Assembly (NCBI RefSeq): GCF_024198235.1
Contig: NZ_JAKCFB010000038.1
Coordinates: 1 to 64,000 of the forward strand
Direction of reading: 5' to 3'
DNA: 64,000 nucleotides
Source of the DNA: Myxococcus dinghuensis
GTDB taxonomy: Bacteria; Myxococcota; Myxococcia; Myxococcales; Myxococcaceae
In this document: one piece after another, positions 53,758 through 63,181 of the stretch
How the letters are laid out: the number at the start of each line of letters is the position of its first letter
Position numbering within the stretch: the stretch's first letter is position 1
Position numbers and translations under genes: made by a program
The notes under the pieces: model-generated
Told to the model about the DNA's origin: nothing
The model's input: only the letters and a program-made list of their open reading frames with translations
The model's database searches: none

Positions 53758-55329
53758 ATGAACGTGGCCCTCATCGGTCGATACCTGGGTGCCTTCGGGC
53801 TCCTGCTGCTGCTGTCGAGCCCCGCGACCCTCTTCTTCACCTCCGGCAGCCCCGTGGCCACCGCCGTGAAGGCGGGCGTCGGGCTCGTGCTGGTGGGCGT
53901 GTGCGTGGCCACGAACCTCCAGGCCTTCGGCAACGCGTCCGCCCGCCGCTCCAGCCTCCACCTGGTCCGCTCGGCGCTCATCGTGGCGGGCGCCCTGGTG
54001 GCGCTGGTCGTCGTCAACCTGGTCGCGTCCCGGCACAACACGCGGTGGGACCTGACACACGGCAAGCTCCACTCGCTCGCCCCCCAGACGGTGGCCACGC
54101 TGGAGGCGCTGCCGGAGCCGGTGCACGCCTACGGTTTCATGCCGCCCACGCACGCCTCGTATCCGCTGGTGGAGGAGCTGTTCCAGCGCTACCAGGCCCA
54201 GGCGCCGGGGCGCTTCACCTACACGCTCAAGGACCCGCGCCGGGCCCCCGACCTCGCGGCGAAGTACCAGCTCAAGGAGGGCCAGGCGACGGTGGTGCTC
54301 GTGCGCGGCGAGGGCCCCGAGGCGTCCCACACCACGCTGAACGTCGTCTCCGAGCAGGACCTCACCAACGCCCTCATCAAGCTGAACGCGGTGGGCACGC
54401 AGCACGTCTACTTCGTCACCGGCCATGGCGAGTGGCCGCTCGCGAAGGACGAGGCCGCGCCGGACGACCCGGGCGCCACCATGTCCGAGCTGCGACGGCA
54501 GCTCCTCCAGGAGGGCTACGCCGCGGAGGCGCTGTACCTGACGGGCGCGACGGACGTGCCGCGCGACGCGGCGCTCCTGGTCATCGCGGGGGCGCGGGTC
54601 CGCGTCTCCCAGCCCGAGGTGGACGTGCTGCGCCGCTACCTCGCCCAGGGCGGACGCGTGCTCTACTTCGCGGACGCGGGCCTGCGAGACGGGCTGGACG
54701 ACCTACTCGCCGAGTACGGCGTGCTGCTGGACGAGGGCGTCGTCGCGGATTCGCAGTTCAACAGCGGCAACCCGTACGTGGTGCAGTCCGCCTTCTACAG
54801 CGCGCACGACATCGTCCGGCCCCTGAAGCAGCGCGGGCTGAACGTCGAGCTGCCCACCGCGCGAAGCCTCAGCCTGCTGCGCCAGGGGCTCGCCGAGGGC
54901 GTCCGCGTGGAGCCCCTGGTCCACACCTCCCAGAACGGCTGGGTGGAGACGAAGCCGGAGGAGAACGCGGTCCCCTCCGACGGCGAGAAGATGGGCCAGC
55001 TCACGCTCGCGGCCGCCATCACCCGGGACACGAAGGACGTGCCGGAGCGGCGCTTCGACCAGGCACGGCTGGTGGTGGTGGGTGACTCGGAGCTGCTGCT
55101 CGACCCGAACTGGGGCCACGAGCCCAACCGCAACCTGGTGATGAACGCGCTGGGCTGGGCCACCAACCAGGTCGCCAAGGTCACCCTGCGCCCACCCGAC
55201 CGCGACGTGTCCACCATCAGCCTGGACCCGACGGCGATGTCGCACCTGCGCTTCATCACCACGGACCTCCTGCCGTTGACGCTCATGGGCATGGGGCTCG
55301 CCATCTGGCTGACGCGGAGGAACCAGTGA
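53758..55329 (+). CDS. GldG-like ABC-transporter auxiliary protein
   Basis: This 523-residue protein has N-terminal hydrophobic segments (LGAFGLLLLLSSPATLFF, AVKAGVGLVLVGVCVA, SALIVAGALVALVVVNLVA), a large periplasmic ABC_transp_aux domain and a C-terminal helix (LPLTLMGMGLAIWLTRR). Family motifs visible are 'NTRWDLTHGKLHSLAPQTV', 'VYFVTGHGEWPL' (here HVYFVTGHGEWPL), 'LYLTGATDVPRDAALLVIAG' and 'LRRYLAQGGRVLYFAD'. This matches GldG and related auxiliary proteins. Its last codons overlap the start of the DUF4340 gene, as in other such operons. Confidence 0.9.
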   Translation: MNVALIGRYLGAFGLLLLLSSPATLFFTSGSPVATAVKAGVGLVLVGVCVATNLQAFGNASARRSSLHLVRSALIVAGALVALVVVNLVASRHNTRWDLTHGKLHSLAPQTVATLEALPEPVHAYGFMPPTHASYPLVEELFQRYQAQAPGRFTYTLKDPRRAPDLAAKYQLKEGQATVVLVRGEGPEASHTTLNVVSEQDLTNALIKLNAVGTQHVYFVTGHGEWPLAKDEAAPDDPGATMSELRRQLLQEGYAAEALYLTGATDVPRDAALLVIAGARVRVSQPEVDVLRRYLAQGGRVLYFADAGLRDGLDDLLAEYGVLLDEGVVADSQFNSGNPYVVQSAFYSAHDIVRPLKQRGLNVELPTARSLSLLRQGLAEGVRVEPLVHTSQNGWVETKPEENAVPSDGEKMGQLTLAAAITRDTKDVPERRFDQARLVVVGDSELLLDPNWGHEPNRNLVMNALGWATNQVAKVTLRPPDRDVSTISLDPTAMSHLRFITTDLLPLTLMGMGLAIWLTRRNQ

Positions 55330-56792
55330 GCCGCGCGCGCCCGGTGCTCGCGGGGCTGCTCGCCACGACGGCGCTGGGCGCGACGCTGGCCCTGTCCGCC
55401 TGCGACAGCCGCAAGAAGGGCGGACCTCGCGACGCAGAGCCACAGGCCGCGGCCGAGAAGCTCTTCGCCGCCCCGACGCCTCCGGGCGCCCCCGCCCCCG
55501 TGTTCACCCACGTCACCGTGCGCGCGCAGGGAGACACCACCGAGCTGACGCGCGGGTCCGACGGCAAGTGGACGCTCACCGCCCCCGTGAAGGCGCGCGC
55601 GGAGGACACCGCCGTGGAGGCCATCCTGGGGACGCTCGAGTCGTCGAAGTCGAGCACCCTCGTCGACGCGGCCCCCACCGACGCCGCCCTCGCGAAGTAC
55701 GGGCTGAAGCCCCCCGTGTTCAGCGTGACGGCCCGGACCTCCGCGGACGGCCCGGAGGCCCCGCACGCGGTGACCCTCCACGGCGGCGTCGAGAACACCT
55801 TCGACGGTTCGGTGTACGTGCGCCGCGAAGGAGACCCGCGCGTGTACGCGGCCCAGGGCTCCGTCCGGTGGAGCCTCGACCGGGGAACCTTCTCGCTGAG
55901 GGCCAAGGAGTTCCTCGGCGGGCTGGACGTCGCGTCGCTCACCGCCATCGACGTGAAGACCCGGGAACAGGCCTATTCGCTGACGCGCGAGCCGGGCGGC
56001 AAGGCGTGGCGGTTGGTGAAGCCCCTCGCGGAGCGCGCGGACGAGGCGAAGGTCGCCGGACTCCTGTCGGACCTGAAGGACCAGCGCGCCCTCGCCTTCC
56101 TCGACGACTCCGCGGCCACGCGCAAGAAGCTGGGCCTGGAGACGCCCGGGGTCGACGCGCGCTTCACGTCCACCGCGGGCGAGCCGGTACGCGTGCGCCT
56201 CTCCCGCGCCGTGGTCGATGGCGAGTCGCGCGTCTTCGCCCTGCGGGAGCAGGGCGCCGTCGTCGTGCTGGGTGAGGTGCCGGACAGCGCGCTCACCGCG
56301 CTGGACGTGGACACGCAAGACCTGAAGGACAAGCACGTCCTCCACTTCCGGCGCGAGGACGTCCGCCGCGTGGTGTTCCAACCCGGCAACGGGGCGCCCG
56401 TCATCACCGTGGAGAACACGAACACGGCCGACGCGGGCACGGCGGTCTGGGAGGTGACGACGCCCACGCCCGGCAAGGCCCTCCACTTCCGCATGGTCGC
56501 CCTGGTGCGCGCGCTGAACACGCTCAGGGCCTCCGCGTTCGGTGAGGCCCGGCCGCGGGACTGGTCGAGGTTCGGCATCGGCGAGACCTCTCCCCTCGTC
56601 GTGTTGTCGGGCGCGGGGGGCCGTGAGCTGGCGCGGCTGGTGCTCGGACACGAGGTCCCGGACGGCTCCGGCGAGCGCTACGCGCGTGGCGCCGGGGACG
56701 AGGTCGTGGAGATCTCTGTCGAAGGATTGGACCTTCCCCACCGCCCCGAAGACCTGATGGAGGCGCCGCCCACCGCGGAGCCCCAGCCCTGA
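55326..56792 (+). CDS. DUF4340 domain protein of the ABC operon
   Basis: This 488-residue protein starts at GTG overlapping the previous stop (GTGA). An N-terminal signal anchor/lipobox-like segment (LLATTALGATLALSACDS) is present. Beta-rich repeats with 'W-x-L-xx-P', 'AEDTAVEAILGTLESSK', 'YGLKPP' and 'KVAGLLSDLKDQRALAF' are typical of DUF4340, found in GldG-linked ABC operons. If the Cys is lipidated, the protein faces the periplasm. It probably assists the exporter; substrate is unknown. Confidence 0.88.
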   Translation: MSRARPVLAGLLATTALGATLALSACDSRKKGGPRDAEPQAAAEKLFAAPTPPGAPAPVFTHVTVRAQGDTTELTRGSDGKWTLTAPVKARAEDTAVEAILGTLESSKSSTLVDAAPTDAALAKYGLKPPVFSVTARTSADGPEAPHAVTLHGGVENTFDGSVYVRREGDPRVYAAQGSVRWSLDRGTFSLRAKEFLGGLDVASLTAIDVKTREQAYSLTREPGGKAWRLVKPLAERADEAKVAGLLSDLKDQRALAFLDDSAATRKKLGLETPGVDARFTSTAGEPVRVRLSRAVVDGESRVFALREQGAVVVLGEVPDSALTALDVDTQDLKDKHVLHFRREDVRRVVFQPGNGAPVITVENTNTADAGTAVWEVTTPTPGKALHFRMVALVRALNTLRASAFGEARPRDWSRFGIGETSPLVVLSGAGGRELARLVLGHEVPDGSGERYARGAGDEVVEISVEGLDLPHRPEDLMEAPPTAEPQP

Positions 56793-56938
56793 GTCGTTCA
56801 ATTCCAGACAAGCATGGAAGCGGTCGGCTGCTCGCCTCGTGGCAATCCACTACTGCGCGTCGGTGACGCACCACACCCCTGGTTTTGACGCGCGTGCTGC
56901 GCACATTCGCCGGAGCCTTCCCTCGGAAGACTGTGTGA

Positions 56939-56963
56939 AGCGCTGACAATCTCTGGCAGCGCT
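56939..56963. promoter_or_regulatory. inverted repeat upstream of the tyrosine-catabolism operon
   Basis: AGCGCTG (56939-56945) and CAGCGCT (56957-56963) are perfect 7-base arms 11 bases apart, about 75 bases before the HPPD start. Arm centres are 18 bases apart, somewhat under two helical turns, suggesting a dimeric regulator site in the 244-base upstream region. Confidence 0.45.
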
Positions 56964-57036
56964 TTGTGCTTTCCTCGAATAGCCCCCATCCCTACCTTGA
57001 CCACCGTACCCGTAGAGAACGTGTGGAGGCAGTGTC

Positions 57037-58110
57037 ATGGTGAGCGCGGCGGAAAACCCTCTTGGGCTGAACGGCTTCGAGTTCGTGGAGTTCACGAGCC
57101 CGGACATCGACGCGATGGTGAAGCTGGTGGAGCGGCTGGGATTCACCGCCTACTCGCGGCACCCGACCAAGAACGTGGTCCGCTACAAGCAGGGTGACAT
57201 CAACCTGCTCATCAACAGCGACGCCGCCGGGCAGGCCGCCGACTTCCGCGCCGCCCACGGTCCGTCCGCCAACGCCATGGCGTTCCGCGTGGCCAACGCC
57301 CGCGCCGCCTACGAGATGGCGCTGGAGCGCGGCGCCAAGGCCGCCGACCCGGCCACCAGCTCGCTGGGCGAGGGCTTCTATGTCCTCCAGGGCATCGGTG
57401 GCAGCCTGCTGTATCTCGTCGACCGGTATGGCGCGCAGGGCAGCATCTACGACACCTGGGTGCAGATTCCGGGCGCCGAGGAGGCCGAGGCCCGCAACAG
57501 CGTGGGCCTGGAGTCGCTGGACCACCTGACGCACAACGTGCGCCGGGGCCAGATGCGGACCTGGTCCACGTTCTACAACCGCGTCTTCGGCTTCACCGAG
57601 CAGAAGTACTTCGACATCAAGGGCCAGGCGACCGGCCTCTTCAGCCAGGCGATGATCGCCCCCGACCAGGCCATCCGCATCCCGCTCAACGAGAGCCAGG
57701 ACGAGAAGTCGCAGATCGAGGAGTTCATCCGCGAGTACAAGGGCGAGGGCATCCAGCACCTGGCCCTGTCCACCCAGGACATCTACGGCACCGTGGAGAA
57801 GCTGCGCGCCCGGGGCGTGGACCTCCAGGACACCCTGGACGCCTACTACGACCTCGTCGACCAGCGCATCCCCGAGCACGGGGAGGACCTGGAGCGGATG
57901 CGCAAGAACCGCATCCTCATCGACGGCAACCAGCAGGAAGGCCTGCTACTCCAGATCTTCACCGAAAACCTGTTCGGCCCTATCTTCTTCGAGATCATCC
58001 AGCGCAAGGGCAACGAGGGCTTCGGCAACGGCAACTTCCAGGCGTTGTTCGAGTCCATCGAGCTGGACCAGATTCGACGGGGCGTCATCCAGGTGGACAA
58101 GAAGTCGTAG
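57037..58110 (+). CDS. hppD: 4-hydroxyphenylpyruvate dioxygenase
   Basis: This 357-residue non-haem iron enzyme converts 4-hydroxyphenylpyruvate to homogentisate in tyrosine breakdown. The two VOC halves are evident. Iron ligands appear as His163 (LDHLTHNV), His241 (IQHLALS) and Glu319 (FGPIFFEII), matching the facial triad spacing of bacterial HPPD. Other motifs are [16 protein letters not shown] and the C-terminal [25 protein letters not shown] site precedes the ATG. It is followed 32 bases later by homogentisate dioxygenase, the next enzyme. Confidence 0.97.
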   Translation: MVSAAENPLGLNGFEFVEFTSPDIDAMVKLVERLGFTAYSRHPTKNVVRYKQGDINLLINSDAAGQAADFRAAHGPSANAMAFRVANARAAYEMALERGAKAADPATSSLGEGFYVLQGIGGSLLYLVDRYGAQGSIYDTWVQIPGAEEAEARNSVGLESLDHLTHNVRRGQMRTWSTFYNRVFGFTEQKYFDIKGQATGLFSQAMIAPDQAIRIPLNESQDEKSQIEEFIREYKGEGIQHLALSTQDIYGTVEKLRARGVDLQDTLDAYYDLVDQRIPEHGEDLERMRKNRILIDGNQQEGLLLQIFTENLFGPIFFEIIQRKGNEGFGNGNFQALFESIELDQIRRGVIQVDKKS

Positions 58111-58142
58111 TCCCCCGCACGCCCCTTTCGGAGGAGACGTCG

Positions 58143-59477
58143 GTGAGCACAGAGAATCGAACCGCGGTGACTCCGAAGAGCGGGCTGAGGCAGGCGCCTG
58201 GCGGCTACCTCTCCGGCTTCGGCAACGAATTCGCGACGGAGGCCGTCCCAGGCGCGCTGCCCGTGGGGCAGAACTCGCCCCAGCGGGCGTCGTTCGGCCT
58301 GTACGCGGAGCAGCTGTCGGGCACGGCCTTCACGGTGGCGCGGCGTGAGAGCCGCCGCTCCTGGCTGTACCGGCTGCGGCCGACCGCCAGCCACCCGCCC
58401 TTCACGGCCCAGCCGCAGGGGCTGTTGGGGGGCGCGGCCTCCGAGGGCCCGGTGACGCCCAACCGGCTGCGCTGGAGTCCCCAGCCGCAGCCGGGCGCGC
58501 CCACCGACTTCGTCGAGGGCCTGACGACGTTCGCCGGCAACGGGGACGACGCCTCGGGCTCCGGCATCGCCATCCACCTGTACGCCGCCAACCGGTCGAT
58601 GCAGGACAAGGTCTTCTTCGACTCCGACGGCGAGCTGCTCATCGTCCCCCAGGCCGGCCGGCTGACGCTCGTCACGGAGTTCGGCGTGCTCGAGCTGGCG
58701 CCCGGCGACGTGGGGGTGGTGCCGAGGGGTGTGCGCTTCCGCGCGGAGCTGCCCTCGGGGGCCGTGGCCGGCTACGTCTGCGAGAACCGCGGCGCCTACT
58801 TCCGCCTGCCGGACCTGGGCCCCATCGGCTCCAACGGCCTGGCCAACGCGCGCGACTTCCTCACGCCGGTGGCGGCGTTCGAGGACGTGGAGCGGCCGAC
58901 GCAGGTGGTGCAGAAGTTCCAGGGTCGGCTGTGGTCGACGACGTTGGACCACTCGCCGCTCGACGTGGTGGCGTGGCACGGCAACCTGGCCCCGTACAAG
59001 TACGACCTGGCCCGGTTCAACACCATCGGCACGGTGAGCTACGACCACCCGGACCCGTCCATCTTCACGGTGCTCACCTCGCCCAGCGAGGTGCCCGGCG
59101 TGGCCAACTGCGACTTCGTCATCTTCCCGCCCCGGTGGATGGTGGCGGAGAACACGTTCCGGCCGCCCTGGTTCCACCGCAACGTGATGAGCGAGTTCAT
59201 GGGCCTGGTCCACGGTGTCTACGACGCCAAGGCCGGGGGCTTCGCGCCGGGCGGCGCGTCGCTGCACAACTGCATGAGCGGTCACGGCCCCGACAAGGCC
59301 AGCTACGAGCAGGCCGTGAAGGTCGACCTGAAGCCGCACAAAATCCAGGACACGCTCGCCTTCATGTTCGAGTCACGCTGGGTCATCCGCCCCACGCGCC
59401 ACGCGCTGGAGTCGCCGACGCTGCAGCACGACTACGACGGCTGCTGGAACGGCTTCGAGAAGGCCCGTCTGCCTTGA
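58143..59477 (+). CDS. hmgA: homogentisate 1,2-dioxygenase
   Basis: This 444-residue enzyme opens the homogentisate ring to maleylacetoacetate. Motifs are [56 protein letters not shown] and [10 protein letters not shown]. The iron ligands, by spacing to the human enzyme, are His345, Glu351 and His381. The start is GTG 58143 with GGAGGAG upstream. The final TGA overlaps the TTG start of the Rieske gene. The later pathway enzymes (maleylacetoacetate isomerase, fumarylacetoacetase) are not adjacent. Confidence 0.97.
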   Translation: MSTENRTAVTPKSGLRQAPGGYLSGFGNEFATEAVPGALPVGQNSPQRASFGLYAEQLSGTAFTVARRESRRSWLYRLRPTASHPPFTAQPQGLLGGAASEGPVTPNRLRWSPQPQPGAPTDFVEGLTTFAGNGDDASGSGIAIHLYAANRSMQDKVFFDSDGELLIVPQAGRLTLVTEFGVLELAPGDVGVVPRGVRFRAELPSGAVAGYVCENRGAYFRLPDLGPIGSNGLANARDFLTPVAAFEDVERPTQVVQKFQGRLWSTTLDHSPLDVVAWHGNLAPYKYDLARFNTIGTVSYDHPDPSIFTVLTSPSEVPGVANCDFVIFPPRWMVAENTFRPPWFHRNVMSEFMGLVHGVYDAKAGGFAPGGASLHNCMSGHGPDKASYEQAVKVDLKPHKIQDTLAFMFESRWVIRPTRHALESPTLQHDYDGCWNGFEKARLP

Positions 59478-59842
59478 GCCTGCTCTCGCGCAAGCGGGTC
59501 TGGGAGACACCTCCGGAGGTGACGTTGTGCCCCGTGAGCAGCCTGGAGGACCCGGGCGCTCGCAACTTCGTCCTCCAGATAGGTGACGCGTACTTCCACG
59601 GCTTCCTCGTGCGACAGGGGGAGCGCGTGGTGGGCTACGTGGACCGCTGCCCGCATGCGGGCCTGCCCCTGGCGCGGCAGTTGGATCGCTACCTGTCTCC
59701 GGACAAGCAGCACATCGTCTGCTCGTGGCACGGCGCCATGTTCCAGCCGGAGGACGGGCGCTGCGTCGGAGGCCCCTGCAACGGCGCCTCGCTCACCGTC
59801 TGGCCCGTCAAGGTCGACGACGGCATGGTCGTCACCACCTGA
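59474..59842 (+). CDS. small Rieske [2Fe-2S] protein
   Basis: This 122-residue protein has one Rieske cluster motif, CPHAGLPLA and [10 protein letters not shown] (C-x-H ... C-x2-H). The rest follows ferredoxin-like Rieske proteins, with the closing '[13 protein letters not shown]'. The start is assigned to TTG 59474, overlapping the HGD stop by TTGA, because the frame has no other start nearby and the overlap gives the expected length. It is probably an electron carrier co-expressed with HPPD/HGD; its partner is unknown. Confidence 0.88.
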   Translation: MSLLSRKRVWETPPEVTLCPVSSLEDPGARNFVLQIGDAYFHGFLVRQGERVVGYVDRCPHAGLPLARQLDRYLSPDKQHIVCSWHGAMFQPEDGRCVGGPCNGASLTVWPVKVDDGMVVTT

Positions 59843-59874
59843 CCTCCGGGAGCGGGACTCCTCCCACGCGCGCG

Positions 59875-60612
59875 TCAGACTTCCATCAAGACATAGCGCT
59901 GGTCGGGCGTGTGCCGGGCCAGCAGCGGCATGGCGACGTTGAACACGGGGATGCCGCTCTTGGTCTTCCCATGGAGGGAGCCATGGTGCGCGTGACCATG
60001 GAAGACGGCCTCGGCGCCGTAGTGGTCGATGGGCATCGCCAGGCGGCTGGTGCCGAGGAACGGGCGGATCTCGATGTTCTCCCCCTCCAGCGTCTCCGGG
60101 ATGGGGGCGTAGTGCATGATGATGATCTTCCTCGGCGTGTCGAGGTGGCTCAGCGCCGCCTCCAGCTTGAGGGACTCGGTCACCGCCTCCTGCACGAAGC
60201 CCTTCGTCTGCGCCTCGCCGAAGGCCTGCAGGGTCGCGTTGCCGTAGCCTCCGCCGAAGCCCTTCACGCCCGCGATGCCGAGCACCTTCTCGAAGATGAA
60301 GTGGTCCCCGTCGAGGATGTGGATGCCCACCTTGGCCAGCTCGGCGCAGATCTCCTTCACCTGACCGTGCTCGTAGTCGTGGTTGCCGAGCACCGCGGCG
60401 CACGGCACCCGCAGCGCGGACAGCTCCTCCGCGAGCACCTTGCCCTCCTCCAGCATCCCGCGGTCCGTGAGGTCCCCACACAGCACCAACAGGTCCGCCG
60501 TGGCGTTCACCTGCTTGACCAGGTGCCGGAAACGCCCGTGGTGGTCCTCACGGCAGTGCAGGTCACCGACCGCCGCCAACCGAACTTTCGAACCCGGGTC
60601 GCGCGCCACCAT
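59875..60612 (-). CDS. calcineurin-like metallophosphoesterase
   Basis: This 245-residue protein has the full metallophosphoesterase motif set: GDLHC (D of motif I), GDLTDRG, GNHDYEHG, HYAP and GHAHHG. Two metal ions are expected. Substrate cannot be told; cyclic nucleotides, nucleic acids or phosphoproteins are typical. Its 5' end overlaps the end of the upstream nucleotidyltransferase gene by 50 bases, so the two are translated from one message, which may indicate a synthesise/remove pair. Confidence 0.92.
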   Translation of the reverse strand: MVARDPGSKVRLAAVGDLHCREDHHGRFRHLVKQVNATADLLVLCGDLTDRGMLEEGKVLAEELSALRVPCAAVLGNHDYEHGQVKEICAELAKVGIHILDGDHFIFEKVLGIAGVKGFGGGYGNATLQAFGEAQTKGFVQEAVTESLKLEAALSHLDTPRKIIIMHYAPIPETLEGENIEIRPFLGTSRLAMPIDHYGAEAVFHGHAHHGSLHGKTKSGIPVFNVAMPLLARHTPDQRYVLMEV

Positions 60613-61444
60613 CCCCCTCCTGCTGTCGTTCGTTTTCGTCCCAGGCGCGCCCGTCCTGGAACCCCCAGTGGTGGATGTCCACGTGGTAGTTCACCTTGGA
60701 GACGAGGTTGCCTCGGCACAGCTTCTCCGCCCAGTGCCCGTCCCGGATGCTGTCCAGCGTGCGGCGCATCAGCTCCGCCATCACCCAGTCCGGGACGATG
60801 TCCCGCTCCGACGGATAGGTGAACCGGAACAACATCAGGTGACTGAGCAACACCTCCCAGTACCGGTCGAAGCGGCGCAAGAGCCGCTCCCAGTCCATGG
60901 CCGGGCCCGCCTTGAGGATGAGGTGGTTGACGTCCGCGCCGTCGTAGCGCTCACGCTCGATGACGAACGCCTTGGACCAGATCATCTCCTCCGCGGGCGC
61001 GACGAGGCACTCGTGGCCGAAGACGGTGGCCGTCTTCGCGTGCTGGAACCACTCGTCGTCCACGACGGCCACGCCGTTGCCGGACGAGAAGATGAAGTCC
61101 ACGAAGTAGTCGCCCTTGAAGGCCTTGTAGAGCCACACCTCGTCGGTGCGCTCGGTGCGCCAGCCGTCCTGCTCGAGCACCTCCAGCGCCCGCAGCGCGT
61201 CCGCCTTGCGCGGGAAGAGGTCCAGGTCCTTCGTGTCCCGGTAGATGCCGGTATAGGTGGCATAGGCATACGCGCCGCCCACCACGAAGGGCACCTGGGC
61301 CTCGCGCAACAACCCCACGGCCCTGGCGCGGGCGTTGATTTCATCGGCGGTGCGTTCGCGTTCCGCGAGCGTCGCGTCCGTGCCCATCTCCCCGGGATGG
61401 TTGGGGTGTCGTTTTTCCATGGGCAAAAGGTAGGGATGATGCAT
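60563..61444 (-). CDS. nucleotidyltransferase-fold protein
   Basis: This 293-residue protein contains FVVGGAYAYATYTGIYRDTKDLDLF, best read as GG-AY followed by 'T-x-DLDLF', the two-Asp motif of the polymerase-beta-like nucleotidyltransferases, plus FVDFIFSSGNGVAV with a third acidic residue. The C-terminal half is helical (WERLLRRFDRYWEVLLSHLM). This resembles small NTases annotated as nucleotidyl transferase AbiEii-like or DUF6036-like proteins, without a paired antitoxin. The start may be Met 61444 or Met at 61420; neither has a strong SD. It overlaps the phosphoesterase gene. Confidence 0.75.
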   Translation of the reverse strand: MHHPYLLPMEKRHPNHPGEMGTDATLAERERTADEINARARAVGLLREAQVPFVVGGAYAYATYTGIYRDTKDLDLFPRKADALRALEVLEQDGWRTERTDEVWLYKAFKGDYFVDFIFSSGNGVAVVDDEWFQHAKTATVFGHECLVAPAEEMIWSKAFVIERERYDGADVNHLILKAGPAMDWERLLRRFDRYWEVLLSHLMLFRFTYPSERDIVPDWVMAELMRRTLDSIRDGHWAEKLCRGNLVSKVNYHVDIHHWGFQDGRAWDENERQQEGDGGARPGFESSVGGGR

Positions 61445-61492
61445 TTCCGCCGTCCGACGGCCGGGTAAAGCCGCCCGGAGAGCAGTCAGGCG

Positions 61493-61512
61493 GATTCCAA
61501 CCCCTTGGAATC
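61493..61512. promoter_or_regulatory. inverted repeat in divergent region 61445-61626
   Basis: GATTCCAA (61493-61500) and TTGGAATC (61505-61512) are perfect 8-base arms separated by CCCC. It lies between the divergent nucleotidyltransferase and lipoprotein genes. It is a good candidate for a dimeric repressor site. Confidence 0.5.
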
Positions 61513-61626
61513 AGGCCCATCCCTGGCACGAGCAGGCGCCTTTTCTGTTTTCCGGAGGAGCCGTGTCCATAGGGGCGAACACGCTGCCGCAAGGCCCTCC
61601 GGGGGCCTCCGAAAGGAAGAAGGACC

Positions 61627-62613
61627 ATGCTGCGCAAGAGCCTGCTGTGTGCCGCCGCGTTGACGATCGCCGGATGCGGCAAGGACGCGAAGAACGACGA
61701 GGAGTCGTTCCGCCAGGGACTGCCGTCCAAGGAGATGGTGGAGATGAAGTCCCCGCAGAAGGGCGGCCAGGGGCTGACGTCCGCGTACTACGGCGAGCAC
61801 CAGCTGTCGGAGAACTTCGCGCTCACGGCCGCCGCCGCGGTGTCGGTGAACGGGAGCACGCTGTGGGTGCTCGACCTCATCCAGGACATCGTCCGTCACC
61901 CGCCCAGCGCCATCGAGGGAGAGGTCGCCGTGTGGGGGCCGTACTCGGGGCCGCTCAGCCTGGTGACGTGGAAGCTGACCGTCACGCGCACCGACGACGA
62001 CACGTATTCGTACGCGCTCGCGGGCAAGGGCAAGTCGCAGGACGACTCCGCGTACCAGACCATCCTGTCCGGCTCGCACACGGCCGCGGTGGACGGCGAC
62101 GGCGAGCGCAAGCCGGGCTATGGCTCCGGCGATTTCCTCATCGACTGGGACCGCAACGGCACGCTGCCGGGCAACGACACCCGGGACGTGGGCTCGCTGG
62201 AGGTCCGCTACTCGCGCACGGGCGCGTCGACGGTGGCCACGGTGGAGGCGGACTTCCACCAGGTGCGTGACGACGAGGCGCAGGGCCAGCGGCTGGACGC
62301 GAACTACCGCTACGCGCGCACCCCGGGCGACGGCGGTGAGCTGGACTTCGTCATCAAGAAGAACATCGACCTGGACCCGACCCTGTCGCAGGTGGAGAAG
62401 CTGGCCATCAAGAGCCGCTGGGAGCACTCGGGCGCCGGCCGCTCGGACATCAAGCTGTCGGGCGGGGACCTGCACGGTGAGGCCACCCTCAACGAGTGCT
62501 GGGACTCGTCGTTCCTGAGCGTCTACTACGCGGCCAGCTACAACCCGTTCGTGGGCTATGGAACGGTGGCGGCCTGCGGCGGCTTCGACGCGGCGGTCTA
62601 CTCCACGCTGTGA
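61627..62613 (+). CDS. hypothetical lipoprotein
   Basis: This 328-residue protein has a lipoprotein signal ending AGC (Cys17) then GKDAK. The body is acidic and beta-rich: ALTAAAAVSVNGSTLWVLDL, VTWKLTVTRTDDDTYSYALA, FLIDWDRNGTLPGNDTRDVG and ends near GYGTVAACGGFDAAVYSTL with two late Cys. It matches no family I can name. AGGAAGAAGG is a strong SD. It is probably surface or periplasmic, upstream of the sigma factor gene by 25 bases and possibly co-transcribed with it. Confidence 0.75.
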   Translation: MLRKSLLCAAALTIAGCGKDAKNDEESFRQGLPSKEMVEMKSPQKGGQGLTSAYYGEHQLSENFALTAAAAVSVNGSTLWVLDLIQDIVRHPPSAIEGEVAVWGPYSGPLSLVTWKLTVTRTDDDTYSYALAGKGKSQDDSAYQTILSGSHTAAVDGDGERKPGYGSGDFLIDWDRNGTLPGNDTRDVGSLEVRYSRTGASTVATVEADFHQVRDDEAQGQRLDANYRYARTPGDGGELDFVIKKNIDLDPTLSQVEKLAIKSRWEHSGAGRSDIKLSGGDLHGEATLNECWDSSFLSVYYAASYNPFVGYGTVAACGGFDAAVYSTL

Positions 62614-62638
62614 CGCCGGTCGCGGTAGTCTGCGGCGC

Positions 62639-63181
62639 GTGACGGGAACGAGTCAGCCGGCCCTCCGGGTCATCCAGGGTGGTCCCCAGGGGGACCGGCG
62701 AGACGTCCTGCGCGAGCTGTATACGAAGCATGGTGGCAGCGTCCTGGGGCGCTGCCGCTATCTCCTGAAGGACGCGGCGAAGGCGGAGGACGCGATGCAC
62801 GATGTCTTCGCGCGCGCCCTCACCCACGTGGAGGACTTCCGCGCGGACGCCTCGCCGCTGACGTGGTTGATGAAGATCGCCACGCACCACTGCCTCAACG
62901 TGCTGCGTTCGGAGCAGGCGGCGTGGCGGCGCTGGTTCGAGCGGGACGCGGCGGCGAGGTCGGAGGCGCACGGTGGCCAGGGCGAGATGGAGACGCGGGA
63001 CCTGGTGCGCAGGTTGTTGTCGAGGGTGGACCTGGAGACCCAGGCGGCGGTGGTCCACTACCACGTGGATGGGATGACACTGGAAGAGGTGGCCGCGGTG
63101 CTGGGGCGCTCCGTGCCCACCATCCGCAAGCGGCTGGAGCGCTTCGCCGAACTGGGCGGAGAGGAACTGAGGGTCCGATGA
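62639..63181 (+). CDS. ECF-type RNA polymerase sigma factor
   Basis: This 180-residue protein starts at GTG 62639. Region 2 is evident (LRELYTKHGGSVLGRCRYLL, KDAAKAEDAMHDVFARAL, ADASPLTWLMKIATHHCLNVL), as is region 4 with its helix-turn-helix (YHVDGMTLEEVAAVLGRSVPTIRKRLERF). The linker between them is short and Ala-rich. Its last base overlaps the anti-sigma-like gene (ATGA), the usual layout of sigma/anti-sigma pairs. Target promoters are unknown. Confidence 0.92.
   Translation: MTGTSQPALRVIQGGPQGDRRDVLRELYTKHGGSVLGRCRYLLKDAAKAEDAMHDVFARALTHVEDFRADASPLTWLMKIATHHCLNVLRSEQAAWRRWFERDAAARSEAHGGQGEMETRDLVRRLLSRVDLETQAAVVHYHVDGMTLEEVAAVLGRSVPTIRKRLERFAELGGEELRVR

Noticed and set aside
52174-56792. 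Gld-like ABC operon as part of the gliding machinery
   Set aside because: GldAFG-type exporters with DUF4340 are widespread in non-gliding bacteria and the operon is separated from glt genes by unrelated genes; proximity alone is not evidence.
56954-56970. Possible sigma-54 promoter upstream of HPPD (TGGCA ... TTTGTGC)
   Set aside because: GG to GC spacing is 11 instead of the required 10 and the -12 part is poor.
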